Source: Oscillospiraceae bacterium (lineage in GTDB: Bacteria > Bacillota > Clostridia > Oscillospirales > Oscillospiraceae). Taken from it: DNA of 64,000 nt. The notes beneath the pieces were generated by a model. It did no database searches and was not told the DNA's origin. It was given only the letters and a program-made list of their open reading frames with translations. This document shows positions 1-9,713 of this stretch, piece after piece. The translations under genes and the position numbers were made by a program. The stretch is taken from positions 281,160 through 345,159 of the forward strand of contig SVKO01000001.1 in assembly GCA_015068455.1 (NCBI GenBank), written 5' to 3'. The first letter of the stretch is position 1; each line of letters starts with the position of its first letter.

Positions 1-1367
<1,367 letters not shown>

Positions 1368-1404
1368 AGGGAACCGCCTCCAAAATATAACAATAATTGT
1401 TTAT

Positions 1405-1640
1405 GAAAATAAAAACCGCTCCCGCCGTGCTCAGGGGCGAAGCTGTGCTCCACGGTACCACCCTGATGACACCCGGCAGGGGCGTCGCTCGATCGTCCTG
1501 TAACGGGAACCCCCGTCCTGCTCTCGCAGGCAGCTCGGAAACGGCCTCCGGCCGGGCGTTCCGCGGGGCTCGCACCGTCCCCCGTTCGCTTTGGGCGCCA
1601 AAACCGGTTCTTTTCCTCATCGCATTTGCGTATTTGCAGG
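1405..1640 (-). promoter_or_regulatory. T-box riboswitch leader of alaS
   Basis: On the minus strand the conserved T-box AGGGTGGTACCGTG lies at 1464-1451. It is preceded by a GC-rich stem I region with a GGTGCGAGCC element and followed by a GC-rich hairpin running into a T tract (about 1440-1405) that would serve as the terminator. Uncharged tRNA-Ala is expected to stabilise the antiterminator and allow alaS transcription. A GCT triplet at 1534-1532, in a GAGCTGCC context, is my best guess for the alanine specifier codon. A fold is needed to confirm it. The class and its alaS target are secure; the boundaries are approximate. Confidence 0.88.
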
Positions 1641-1643
1641 ATT

Positions 1644-1671
1644 ACTATACCATAAAAACGCAAAAAGTCAA
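1644..1671 (-). promoter_or_regulatory. Sigma-A promoter of the alaS T-box leader
   Basis: On the minus strand TTGACT (1671-1666) and TATAGT (1649-1644) are separated by 16 bp. Transcription would begin near 1637, just ahead of the T-box stem I. Confidence 0.8.
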
Positions 1672-1799
1672 CAAAAAAACAAAAACTTCTGTCGACGCCG
1701 ATCTTTACAATCCGCGCTTGACTATTCGTTCGCCATATACTAAAATTATTTGATGAAGAAAGCAGAAAAAAAGCGCATTTGCGCAGATGGTGACGGAAT

Positions 1800-3200
1800 A
1801 TGGTTTTTGCAGATCTCTTTTTCATTTACTTCTTCCTTCCGCTGTGCCTGATCTTCTATTTCACGGCAAAAACGCTGGATCGGAAGAATCTTGTACTTAT
1901 CATTTTCTCACTTGTTTTCTATGCCTGGGGCAAGCCCCTGTACGTGCTGCTTCTGCTGTTCAGCGCGGGATTCAACTGGGCCCTCGGCCTGGCACTGGAG
2001 AAGTTCCGCGGCACGCCCATGTCCAAAATCGTGCTCGGCGCGGGTATTGCGGTGGATCTGGCGCTGCTGCTGGTATTCAAATACAGCGGCGCCCTGTTCC
2101 GCGCCCAGACCAAGGCCGCGCAGGCCGCCATGCCCATCGGCATCGGCGTTTTCACCCTCCAGGCGGTCTCCTATCTTGTCGACTGTTTCCGGGAAAAGGT
2201 GGCCGTGCAGCACAGCTTCAAGAAATTCCTGCTGTATCTTTCCCTGTTTCCCCAGCTTCTCGCCGGTCCCATCGTCCGCTACAGCGCGGTCGAGCAGGCG
2301 ATCGACGACCGCCGGACCTCCGTGAGCGACGCCTGCGACGGCGCCCTGCGGGTGATCGTCGGCCTGGCAAAGAAGGTCATCCTCGCCAATAATCTCTACG
2401 CCATCGTCACCGCCTTCTTCGGGAGCGACATCTCCGGCCTGAGCGTGCTGGGCACCTGGTACACCGCCGTCATTTTCACCCTGTACATCTATTTCGAATT
2501 CAGCGGTTACGCCGACATCGCCATCGGCCTGGGCCGGATCTTCGGCTTCCGGTTCGACGAAAACTTCAACTATCCCTTTGCCGGCCGGACCGTCACCGAT
2601 TTCTGCGGCCGCTGGTATCTCTCCCTGGGCGCGTTCTTCCGCGATTACGTGCTGAGTCTTCCGTTCTTCGGGAAAAACTACCGATATCTGGGCCTGTTCC
2701 TGGTCTGGCTGTGCACCGGCATGTGGTTCGGCTCCGGCTGGAATTTCATCCTCTGGGGCCTGTACCTCGGCTTCTTCCTGTTCTTCGAGCAGACCTTTGG
2801 CAAAAACATCGTGGAAAAATGGCCCGTCTGGGTCAAGCATATCTACAGCAAGCTCGTCATCGTCCTCGGCTTCGGCATCTTCTATTTCCGGGCCCCGGGC
2901 CAGCTGGTGAAGTTCTTCGGCCGCGTCTCCGGCCTGAGCATGCTGACAAGCCGCGCGCCATTCGCCGATTCGCTGACCTGGGCGTCGTTTACGGACAACT
3001 TCTTCCTGATCGCGGCGGCCGTCATCTGCTCCCTGCCCCTGCTGCCCAGGATCAAGACCTTCTTCCTGAAAAACCGCAATCACACGGTCTATGCCATCGG
3101 GCGCTACGGCGCGCTGGCATGCTGTGCGGCCATGCTTGTGATCCTGAGCATCCTGCTGGCGGGCGCCGCCGGCAATCCCCTGGCATACTTCCGATTCTGA
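1800..3200 (+). CDS. MBOAT-family membrane O-acyltransferase homologue lacking both conserved histidines
   Basis: 466 residues, polytopic, with the AlgI/DltB-like MBOAT core. Recognisable blocks are PIGIGVFTLQAVSYLVD (112-128), YFEFSGYADIAIGLGRIFGF (231-250), ENFNYPF (254-260) and a WNFILWG block (314-320). Family members normally move acyl groups across the membrane onto exported polysaccharides or teichoic acids. The family has RWHxSL and (L/M)WHG motifs; here these read RWYLSL (271-276) and MWFGSGW (308-314), so Tyr273 and Phe310 replace both histidines. The reading frame is intact and well conserved elsewhere, so this looks like a divergent or non-catalytic member and not decay. The ATG at 1800 has a weak ribosome site. 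The next gene follows after 26 bp and encodes an envelope-facing deacetylase chimera, so the pair probably modifies a surface polymer. Confidence 0.85.
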   Translation: MVFADLFFIYFFLPLCLIFYFTAKTLDRKNLVLIIFSLVFYAWGKPLYVLLLLFSAGFNWALGLALEKFRGTPMSKIVLGAGIAVDLALLLVFKYSGALFRAQTKAAQAAMPIGIGVFTLQAVSYLVDCFREKVAVQHSFKKFLLYLSLFPQLLAGPIVRYSAVEQAIDDRRTSVSDACDGALRVIVGLAKKVILANNLYAIVTAFFGSDISGLSVLGTWYTAVIFTLYIYFEFSGYADIAIGLGRIFGFRFDENFNYPFAGRTVTDFCGRWYLSLGAFFRDYVLSLPFFGKNYRYLGLFLVWLCTGMWFGSGWNFILWGLYLGFFLFFEQTFGKNIVEKWPVWVKHIYSKLVIVLGFGIFYFRAPGQLVKFFGRVSGLSMLTSRAPFADSLTWASFTDNFFLIAAAVICSLPLLPRIKTFFLKNRNHTVYAIGRYGALACCAAMLVILSILLAGAAGNPLAYFRF

Positions 3201-3226
3201 GCCCGGCAAGCTGAGAGGTGAACCAT

Positions 3227-4456
3227 ATGAATGAAGATCAAATCCGCGAAAACTCCGGGCAAATCCAGGAGGACATCCAAGCCGAGCGCCGAAAAAAGCG
3301 CTGGCAGCGCCGCCGCAGCTGGACGCGGGCCCGCAGCTCCGGCGTCAGCGTTCTCGTGCTGGGCGGTCTGCTGCTGCTGACGGCCCTGTTCCTGCTGGTG
3401 TTTCCCCGCTCCACCGTCTCGGCGCTGGAGAACCGGACGCTGACGCCGTTCCCGAAGTTCAGCTTTGCCGGCTGGTTCGACGGGGAATTCACCTCCGGCG
3501 TGACCGACCACTATGACGACACGGTGCCCTACCGCGATTCATTCCAAACCATGAGCAACCGATTTAAACGCATGTTCGGTCTTCACCCCGGCAAAAACGC
3601 AGAAGACGTCAGCAATACGCCGGCCGATCCGGAGGATTCGGCCGCGGACGCAGAGACTCCGGCAGACGCCGCACAGACCGATCCCGCCGCCCCGGCGGAC
3701 GCCGCCGCTTCTGCCAACACCGCGCCGTCCGGCCCCATGGTTCCGGCCGAAGCCGAGGTCCCGCCCCTGCCCGACTATTCCGATGCGACGGGCCGCGTTG
3801 CCCTGACCTTTGACGACGGGCCCAGCGGGCCCAACAGCGAAGTCCTGCTGGCCATGCTCGCCGAGCGGGACGTCAAGGCGACGTTTTTCCTGTGCGGCTA
3901 CCGGATCGAGGAATGCCCCGCGGAGCTGTGCAAAAAGCTGGCCGAGCCCGGCCATGAGCTGGCCATGCACGGCTACAGCCACACCTCCTTCAAGGAGATG
4001 TCCTCCGGCGGGATCCAGGACGAGCTTTCCAAGACCAAGGAACTGATCCAGAAAAACGCGGGCGTCACGCCCACGCTGGTGCGGCCGCCCTACGGCGCGA
4101 TGAATGACGATTCGTACGAGGCGCTGCGGCAGGCGGGCTATCCCGTCATCATCTGGGACGTGGATACGGAGGACTGGCGCAACTCGGACCCCGAGGACGT
4201 CGCCAACACGGTCTTCGAGCAGGTGCAAGACGGCAGCATCATCCTGATGCACGATATGCACCAGAGCTCCGTGGACGCCGCCGCGCTGATCATCGATCAG
4301 CTCAAATCCGAGGGCTATGTTTTCCTGACTGTTTCGGAGCTGGCCCAAAGCATGGGCGTGACCCTTGCGCCCGGCGAGCGGTACCGCAGCATTGAGCCGC
4401 CGGAGGATGAGAGCGCCGCGGAGGAAAGCTCCGCGGACGAAAGCGCCGAAGAATAA
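3227..4456 (+). CDS. Membrane-anchored polysaccharide deacetylase with DHHW-like N-terminal segment
   Basis: 409 residues. After a basic cytoplasmic N-terminus there is one membrane segment (about 38-60), then a short ENRTLTPFPKFSF...PYRDSF segment (68-118) resembling the start of DHHW/AlgJ-type proteins that partner MBOATs. A Pro/Ala/Asp-rich linker (about 120-185) follows, then a NodB domain. NodB motifs are complete: TFDDG (194-198), HGYSH (248-252), RPPYG (286-290), DVDTEDW (311-317) and LMHD (340-343), so metal-dependent deacetylation of a cell-wall or surface glycan is likely. The acidic Ser/Glu-rich tail is unusual. I chose ATG 3227 over the in-frame GTG at 3218 because GAGAGG sits about 7 nt ahead of it. 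It is probably co-transcribed with the MBOAT gene. Confidence 0.88.
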   Translation: MNEDQIRENSGQIQEDIQAERRKKRWQRRRSWTRARSSGVSVLVLGGLLLLTALFLLVFPRSTVSALENRTLTPFPKFSFAGWFDGEFTSGVTDHYDDTVPYRDSFQTMSNRFKRMFGLHPGKNAEDVSNTPADPEDSAADAETPADAAQTDPAAPADAAASANTAPSGPMVPAEAEVPPLPDYSDATGRVALTFDDGPSGPNSEVLLAMLAERDVKATFFLCGYRIEECPAELCKKLAEPGHELAMHGYSHTSFKEMSSGGIQDELSKTKELIQKNAGVTPTLVRPPYGAMNDDSYEALRQAGYPVIIWDVDTEDWRNSDPEDVANTVFEQVQDGSIILMHDMHQSSVDAAALIIDQLKSEGYVFLTVSELAQSMGVTLAPGERYRSIEPPEDESAAEESSADESAEE

Positions 4457-4534
4457 AACGAACCGGGGGCGGGACCCGCAGCGGGCCCCGGCCCCGGCTT
4501 TCTGCTGTCTGCCGTGCGATTTTCTTCTTTTTTG

Positions 4535-4575
4535 AAAAACGGGACCCCGCCGGAGTTGGCGGAGTCCCGTTTTTT
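4535..4575. terminator. Bidirectional intrinsic terminator
   Basis: A 13-14 bp stem (AACGGGACCCCGCC pairing with GGCGGAGTCCCGTT) is flanked by an A run on the left and a T run on the right. It can end both the deacetylase transcript (+) and the small membrane protein gene (-). Confidence 0.85.
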
Positions 4576-4579
4576 CACA

Positions 4580-5014
4580 TCAGCCCGGTGTTTTGCCAAA
4601 CAGCTTGGCCAGCGGCTCAATGATGGTCTTCAGATCGCTGATCGCCTCATTGAGCGTTTTGATGTCCAGGGCGTCCACCGCTTCGCCCGCCACGCGCAGG
4701 CTCTCCTGGGCCTGCAGGGCCGTATCGCCGATGTCCGTGCTGAGCTTCTCCCAGTCGACGGCGGAGAGCTCCTTGGTGATCGTCTCCAGCTCCACGGTGA
4801 TCTCGTTCCAGTCCACCTCGGCCAGCTCCGCCGTGGGCACGGCGATGTCGTCCACGATCCTGTCCACCTTGACGATCGTCTGGGAGATCTGGTTCACGTT
4901 CTGCACCACGACCACGCAGGTGACCACCAGCGCCACCACCATGACGGCCAGCATCAGGACGATCAGCCGGTTGAGCCGGTTTTGCTTCTTCAGCAGCACA
5001 TTTGTTTGATCCAT
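4580..5014 (-). CDS. Small single-pass membrane protein with extracytoplasmic helical domain
   Basis: 144 residues and no family that I can name with confidence. After a short basic N-terminus (KKQNRLNR) there is one strongly hydrophobic segment (about 17-40). The remaining ~100 residues are helical and Asp/Glu-rich, with heptad-like spacing and repeated VDWxxI/L units (AEVDWNEITVELETI and SAVDWEKLSTDIGDT), resembling DUF948-type or methyl-accepting-protein linkers. It stands alone between a bidirectional terminator and the divergent GTPase gene. It is likely a coiled-coil scaffold at the membrane; its function is unknown. Confidence 0.75.
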   Translation of the reverse strand: MDQTNVLLKKQNRLNRLIVLMLAVMVVALVVTCVVVVQNVNQISQTIVKVDRIVDDIAVPTAELAEVDWNEITVELETITKELSAVDWEKLSTDIGDTALQAQESLRVAGEAVDALDIKTLNEAISDLKTIIEPLAKLFGKTPG

Positions 5015-5100
5015 CTCTATCTCTCCTCTTCGCGTTTTTTGAACTCTCTGCGTCCATCATACCGCATCAAAAGACGATTTGCAAGAGGCGCGAAAAGACG

Positions 5101-5129
5101 TTGGCTTTTGCGGCCCCATCTGCTATAAT
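5101..5129 (+). promoter_or_regulatory. Sigma-A promoter of the GTPase-NYN/ylmH/rRNA methyltransferase operon
   Basis: TTGGCT at 5101-5106 and TATAAT at 5124-5129 with a 17-bp spacer. The first start codon lies about 48 nt downstream of the -10 box. Confidence 0.85.
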
Positions 5130-5177
5130 GGGGGCAAAACAGGGCCGTTTTCGGCCCGGAAATCCCGGGAGAACCCC

Positions 5178-7781
5178 ATGAAGAAGCTGACCGTCGGCGT
5201 CCTGGCCCATGTGGACGCGGGAAAAACGACGCTGTGCGAAGCCCTGCTCTACCGCTCCGGCGCCATCCGCGCGCCGGGCAGGGTCGACCATAAAAACGCC
5301 TTTTTGGATACCCACGCCCTGGAGCGGGCGCGGGGCATCACCATATTCTCCAAACAGGCCATCGTGCAGCTGCCCGGCGCGGCGCTGACCCTGCTGGACA
5401 CCCCGGGGCATGTGGACTTCTCCGCGGAGATGGAGCGCACATTGCAGGTGCTGGACTACGGCATCCTGGTCATCAGCGGCACCGACGGCGTGCAGGCCCA
5501 CACCCGCACCCTCTGGCAGCTTTTGCAGCGCAACGCCATCCCCACCTTCATTTTCGTGACGAAGATGGATCTGCCCGGCGCGGACCGGGAGAAGGTGCTC
5601 TCCGATCTGCGGAGCGCGCTGGGCGCGCCCTGCGTGGATTTCGGCCTGGACGACGCCGGGCGGTACGACGAATGCGCCATGTGCGACGAGGCCCTGATGG
5701 AGGAGTATCTGGACACCGGCGTCCTGACGGACAGCGCCGTCGCCGCCGCCGTCGCCCGCCGCAGCCTGACGCCCTGTTTCTTCGGCTCGGGCCTGCGGAT
5801 GGAGGGCATAGACGCGCTGCTCGACGCCCTGGATCGCTATACCGCCGCGCCCGCCTGCGGGACGGAATTCTCCGCCCGGGTGTTCAAGATCTCCCGGGAC
5901 GCCCAGGGCGCCCGGCTGACCCATCTGAAAATCACCGGCGGCGTCCTTCGCCAGCGCGCCGCCCTGCGCTACCAAAGCGAGCGGGGAGAGGCCATGGAGG
6001 AGAAGGTCACCGCCATCCGCCTGTATTCCGGCGAGAAATTCACCGCCGCCGAGGCCGCCGAGGCCGGCAGCGTCTGCGCCGTCACGGGTCTGAGCGCCAC
6101 CTGGGCAGGTCAGGGCCTGGGCGCCGCCCCGGAGGGGAAAAAGGCCCTGCTCGAGCCGGTGCTGAGCTACCGCATCGTCCTGCCCGAGGGAACGGACGAG
6201 CGCACCGTGCTGCCGAAGCTGCGCCAGCTCGCCGAGGAGGACCCCCAGCTGCACGTGCAGTGGCGCGACCCGGAGATCCGGGTGCAGCTCATGGGCGACG
6301 TGCAGATCGAAATATTATGTAAACTTATCGAGGAGCGCTTCGACCTGCGCGTGGGCGTGGACGCCGGGCGCATCCTCTACCGCGAAACCATCGCCGCTCC
6401 CGTGGAGGGCGTGGGCCATTTCGAGCCCCTGCGCCACTATGCCGAGGTGCACCTGCTCCTGGAGCCCCTGCCGAGGGGCAGCGGCATAGAATACTGCGCG
6501 GACTGCAGCGAAAACCTGCTCGACCGCAACTGGCAGCGGCTGATCCTGACCCATCTGATGGAGAAGCCCCATCTGGGCGTGCTCACCGGCGCGCCGGTGA
6601 CGGACGTCCGCTACACCCTCAAATCCGGCCGGGCCCACCTCAAGCACACCGAGGGCGGCGACTTCCGCCAGGCCACCTACCGCGCCGTGCGCCAGGGGCT
6701 CATGGGCGCCGAGAGCATCCTGCTCGAGCCCCTGTACCGGTTCACCATCGAGCTGCCCATGGAGCAGCTGGGCCGGGCCATCAACGATATCCGCGCCATG
6801 AGCGGCAGCTTCGAGCCGCCGGAGGAGCGCGGCGGCATGATGGTGCTCAGCGGCGAGGCCCCGGTGGCGACCATGCGCAACTATGCCCGGGATCTGGCGG
6901 CCTATACCCACGGTCTGGGGCGGATCTCCCTGTTCGTGGCGGGCTACGGGCCCTGCCACGATGCGAAGCAGGTCATCGAGGAAATCGGCTACGATCCCCT
7001 GGCGGATCTGGAAAATACCCCCGACTCCGTCTTCTGCGCCCACGGCGCGGGCTTCAACGTACGCTGGGACAAGGTGCCGGAGTACATGCATCTGGAGAGC
7101 TGCCTCAAGCCCGAGGCCGCCGAGGACGCGCCCATCCTGCGCAGGGGGAATCTCAACATCGACGAAAAAGAGCTGGAGGCCATCATGGAGCGGGAGTTCG
7201 GCCCCATCCGCCGGAAGGAATACTCCGCGCCCCAGCGCAGCCCCGTGCTCTACGAACGCAGTCTGCCCGAGCGCAGCACGAAGCAATACCTGATCGTGGA
7301 CGGCTACAACGTCATCTTCGCATGGGACGGCCTGCGGGCGCTGGCCGGACAGGATCTGGAGCGGGCCCGGGAGGCCCTCATCGATCTGCTCATCAACTAC
7401 CGCGGCTTCACCGGCTGCGAGCTGGTGCTGGTGTTCGACGCCTATCGGGTGCCGGACAATCCCGGCGCGCGCACCGTCCGGGACGGGGTGCGCATCGTCT
7501 ACACCGCCCAGGGCGAGACCGGCGACATGTACATCGAGCAGCTGGCCAACGGCATCGGCAAGAATGAAAACGTCCGCGTGGTCACCAGCGACGCCCTGAT
7601 CCAGATCTCGGCCCTGCGCTCCGGCATCCTGCGGGTGAGCGCCCGGGAATTTGAGCAGGAGCTCCTGCGCACCGACGAGCAGATCGCCGCCCTGCTGCGG
7701 GCCCTGCAGGAAAAGGCCGGGCCCATGCACTCCGTGATCGTCCGCGGCACAAAAAAAGAGGGGAGTCAAAATGGACGCTGA
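5178..7781 (+). CDS. TetM/EF-G-like translational GTPase fused to a C-terminal NYN (YacP/Rae1-type) nuclease domain
   Basis: 867 residues. The first ~650 are a ribosomal-protection-type EF-G homologue: G1 AHVDAGKTT (10-18), RGITI switch region, G3 DTPGHVD (about 74-80), G4 TKMD (about 128), then EF-G-like domains II-V. Tetracycline-resistance proteins of this family are about 640 residues, so the last ~170 are extra. From about residue 700 there is a NYN/PIN-fold domain with the acidic motifs VDGYNVIF, LVFDAY, TGDMYIEQL and VTSD, as in YacP/Rae1. Rae1 of Bacillus subtilis cleaves mRNA in the ribosomal A site, the site that TetM-like GTPases occupy, so the fusion suggests a ribosome-directed nuclease (inference). 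ATG 5178 follows GGGAGA and fits the G1 position. It overlaps ylmH by 11 bp. Resistance to tetracycline is not implied. Confidence 0.93.
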   Translation: MKKLTVGVLAHVDAGKTTLCEALLYRSGAIRAPGRVDHKNAFLDTHALERARGITIFSKQAIVQLPGAALTLLDTPGHVDFSAEMERTLQVLDYGILVISGTDGVQAHTRTLWQLLQRNAIPTFIFVTKMDLPGADREKVLSDLRSALGAPCVDFGLDDAGRYDECAMCDEALMEEYLDTGVLTDSAVAAAVARRSLTPCFFGSGLRMEGIDALLDALDRYTAAPACGTEFSARVFKISRDAQGARLTHLKITGGVLRQRAALRYQSERGEAMEEKVTAIRLYSGEKFTAAEAAEAGSVCAVTGLSATWAGQGLGAAPEGKKALLEPVLSYRIVLPEGTDERTVLPKLRQLAEEDPQLHVQWRDPEIRVQLMGDVQIEILCKLIEERFDLRVGVDAGRILYRETIAAPVEGVGHFEPLRHYAEVHLLLEPLPRGSGIEYCADCSENLLDRNWQRLILTHLMEKPHLGVLTGAPVTDVRYTLKSGRAHLKHTEGGDFRQATYRAVRQGLMGAESILLEPLYRFTIELPMEQLGRAINDIRAMSGSFEPPEERGGMMVLSGEAPVATMRNYARDLAAYTHGLGRISLFVAGYGPCHDAKQVIEEIGYDPLADLENTPDSVFCAHGAGFNVRWDKVPEYMHLESCLKPEAAEDAPILRRGNLNIDEKELEAIMEREFGPIRRKEYSAPQRSPVLYERSLPERSTKQYLIVDGYNVIFAWDGLRALAGQDLERAREALIDLLINYRGFTGCELVLVFDAYRVPDNPGARTVRDGVRIVYTAQGETGDMYIEQLANGIGKNENVRVVTSDALIQISALRSGILRVSAREFEQELLRTDEQIAALLRALQEKAGPMHSVIVRGTKKEGSQNGR

Positions 7782-8532
7782 ACTTTCCCGCCGGGCCCTG
7801 GATCTGGCGCACCGGGCGGAAAAATACGCCGCCCCTGCCAACACCGGCTTCCTGACCCCCGCCGAGCAGGCGGAGCTCCGCGCCTTCTGCGCCCGGGAGC
7901 GGCTGGACGCCGTCTTTCACGGCGGCGGGGATGAAAACGACCGCCGCGCCGCCTTCTTCCTGCCCTCCTGGATGGAGGAGGATGCGCTGGACGTCTCCGA
8001 AGCCATCGCCGCTCTGGAGATCACCGCCGCCTTCGGCGCCCCCGGTCACCGGGACTACCTGGGCGCCATCCTGGGCCTGGGGATCAAGCGCGACTGCCTG
8101 GGGGACATCCGCGTGGCGGGCAGCACCGCATACCTGTTCTGCCTGGCTTCCATCGCGCCCTATTTATGCGCGAATCTGGAATCCGTGGGCCGCTGCGGGG
8201 TGAAGATCCGGCAGATCGCCCTGTCCGACGTGCCGCCCCTGCAGCGGAGCTGCCGCGAGGTGCGCTTCACCGTCAAGAGCCTGCGGCTGGACAGCGTGCT
8301 GGCCGGCGCCTTCTCGCTGTCCCGGGCAAACGCGGCGGCGGCCGTTGCCCAGGGCCTGGTCAGCGTCAACTATTTGCCCTGCGAAAAGCCCGACCGCGCC
8401 GTGGCCCCGGGGGACGTGCTCAGCCTCCGGGGCAAGGGCAAGGTCACCGTGGGCGAGCCGGGGGGCAAAACTCGCAAGGACCGGCAATTCATCACCGTGG
8501 AGCTCTGGACAGACGCTCCGGAAAAGAGGTAA
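7771..8532 (+). CDS. ylmH: S4-domain RNA-binding protein YlmH
   Basis: 253 residues, typical length for YlmH. The C-terminal S4 RNA-binding domain (about 170-235) contains the LRLDSVLAGAFSLSRA block, followed by a GKGK turn. The N-terminal two thirds carry the conserved GHRDYLGAILGLGIKRDCLGDI-type region. YlmH is usually found in the division/ylm cluster; here it is embedded between a ribosomal GTPase-nuclease and an rRNA methyltransferase. YlmH has been linked to binding of the large ribosomal subunit and peptidyl-tRNA in ribosome-associated quality control (family knowledge). The start overlaps the preceding gene, implying translational coupling. Confidence 0.92.
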   Translation: MDAELSRRALDLAHRAEKYAAPANTGFLTPAEQAELRAFCARERLDAVFHGGGDENDRRAAFFLPSWMEEDALDVSEAIAALEITAAFGAPGHRDYLGAILGLGIKRDCLGDIRVAGSTAYLFCLASIAPYLCANLESVGRCGVKIRQIALSDVPPLQRSCREVRFTVKSLRLDSVLAGAFSLSRANAAAAVAQGLVSVNYLPCEKPDRAVAPGDVLSLRGKGKVTVGEPGGKTRKDRQFITVELWTDAPEKR

Positions 8533-8534
8533 CT

Positions 8535-9713
8535 ATGAACTATCCCCAGGTGGGCCTGCGTCCGGGCGAGGAGCGCGATCTCCGGACGGGCAAGCTCTGG
8601 ATCTATGAAAACGAGCTGGAATGGGCGGAGGATACCTGCCAGAACGGCGATATCGTGGCCGTGCTGGACGCAAAGGAGCGCTTCGCGGCCTATGGCTTCT
8701 TCAACGCCTTGTCAAAAATCACCGTGCGCGTCCTGAGCTTCGACGAAGGCGCGGTCTTCGACCGGGCATTCTTCCGGGACCGCATCCAAAGGGCCTGGGA
8801 TTTCCGCCGCGCCCTGGGCTTTTCCGACGCCTGCCGGGTGGTATTCGGCGAGTCCGACGGCCTGCCCGGTCTGACGGTGGACAAATTCGGAGATTACCTG
8901 AGCTTCCAGATCGTGTCGCTGGGCATGGAGCGCCGCAAGCAGGAAATCATCGATATTCTGGCCGAGATTTTTGCGCCCAAAGGCATCTTTGAGCGCGACG
9001 ACCTGGCCGTCCGGGAAAAAGAGGGTATGGTCCAGATCTCCGGCTGCGTCTACGGCTCCGTCCCTGCCCAGGTGGAGATCCGGGAGCACGACGCCCGGAT
9101 GCTGGTGGACATCCCCCACGGCCAGAAAACCGGCCATTTCCTCGACCAGCAGGAGAACCGGGGCCGCATCGCGCCCTATGTGAAAAACGAGACCGTGCTG
9201 GATCTGTGCTGCTGCACCGGCGGCTTCAGCGTCCACGCCGCCCTGTACGGAGCCAAATCCGTGGAGGCGGTGGACGTGTCGGCGGAGGCTCTGGCGCTGA
9301 CCATGGAAAACGCCCGGCGCAACGGCGTGGCCGGCCGCGTCACCGTCACCGAGGCCAACGTCTTCGACCTGGCCCGGGCCTATGCGGACGCGGGGCGGCA
9401 ATTCGGCTGCGTCATCTGCGATCCGCCCGCCTTTGCCAAAAGCCGCCGCGCCCTGGACGCGGCGTGGCGGGGATATAAGGAGCTGAACCTGCGCGCGATC
9501 CGCATGGTCCGTCCCGGCGGCTTCCTCGTCAGCTGCTCCTGCAGCCAGAGCATGACTCCGGAGCTCTTTTTGCAGATGCTCCGGGAAGCGGCCGCCGACG
9601 CTGGCCGAAGCGTGCGCCTGCTGGAAGCCCTTCTTCAGAGCCGGGATCATCCCGCCTGCCTGGGCGCGGAGCAGGCCCTCTATCTCAAGGGCTACATCCT
9701 GCAGGTCATCTGA
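8535..9713 (+). CDS. rlmI: Class I SAM-dependent rRNA (cytosine-C5) methyltransferase, RlmI/RlmK family
   Basis: 392 residues, normal family length. An N-terminal PUA-like RNA-binding domain (first ~75 residues, beginning VGLRPGEERDLRTGKLWIY) is followed by a Rossmann methyltransferase with motif I DLCCCTGGFS (about 219) and the catalytic/target motif CDPPAFAKS (about 293), then SCSCSQ. Members methylate a cytosine of 23S rRNA; which position is modified here cannot be told from sequence. ATG 8535 begins 2 nt after the ylmH stop with GAGG just upstream. A terminator lies about 60 bp past the stop. Confidence 0.9.
   Translation: MNYPQVGLRPGEERDLRTGKLWIYENELEWAEDTCQNGDIVAVLDAKERFAAYGFFNALSKITVRVLSFDEGAVFDRAFFRDRIQRAWDFRRALGFSDACRVVFGESDGLPGLTVDKFGDYLSFQIVSLGMERRKQEIIDILAEIFAPKGIFERDDLAVREKEGMVQISGCVYGSVPAQVEIREHDARMLVDIPHGQKTGHFLDQQENRGRIAPYVKNETVLDLCCCTGGFSVHAALYGAKSVEAVDVSAEALALTMENARRNGVAGRVTVTEANVFDLARAYADAGRQFGCVICDPPAFAKSRRALDAAWRGYKELNLRAIRMVRPGGFLVSCSCSQSMTPELFLQMLREAAADAGRSVRLLEALLQSRDHPACLGAEQALYLKGYILQVI

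Noticed and set aside
5178..7100. Tetracycline-resistance gene (TetM/TetW-type)
   Set aside because: The GTPase is a family homologue but is fused to a NYN domain and sits in a ylmH/methyltransferase operon; sequence alone does not support a resistance role.
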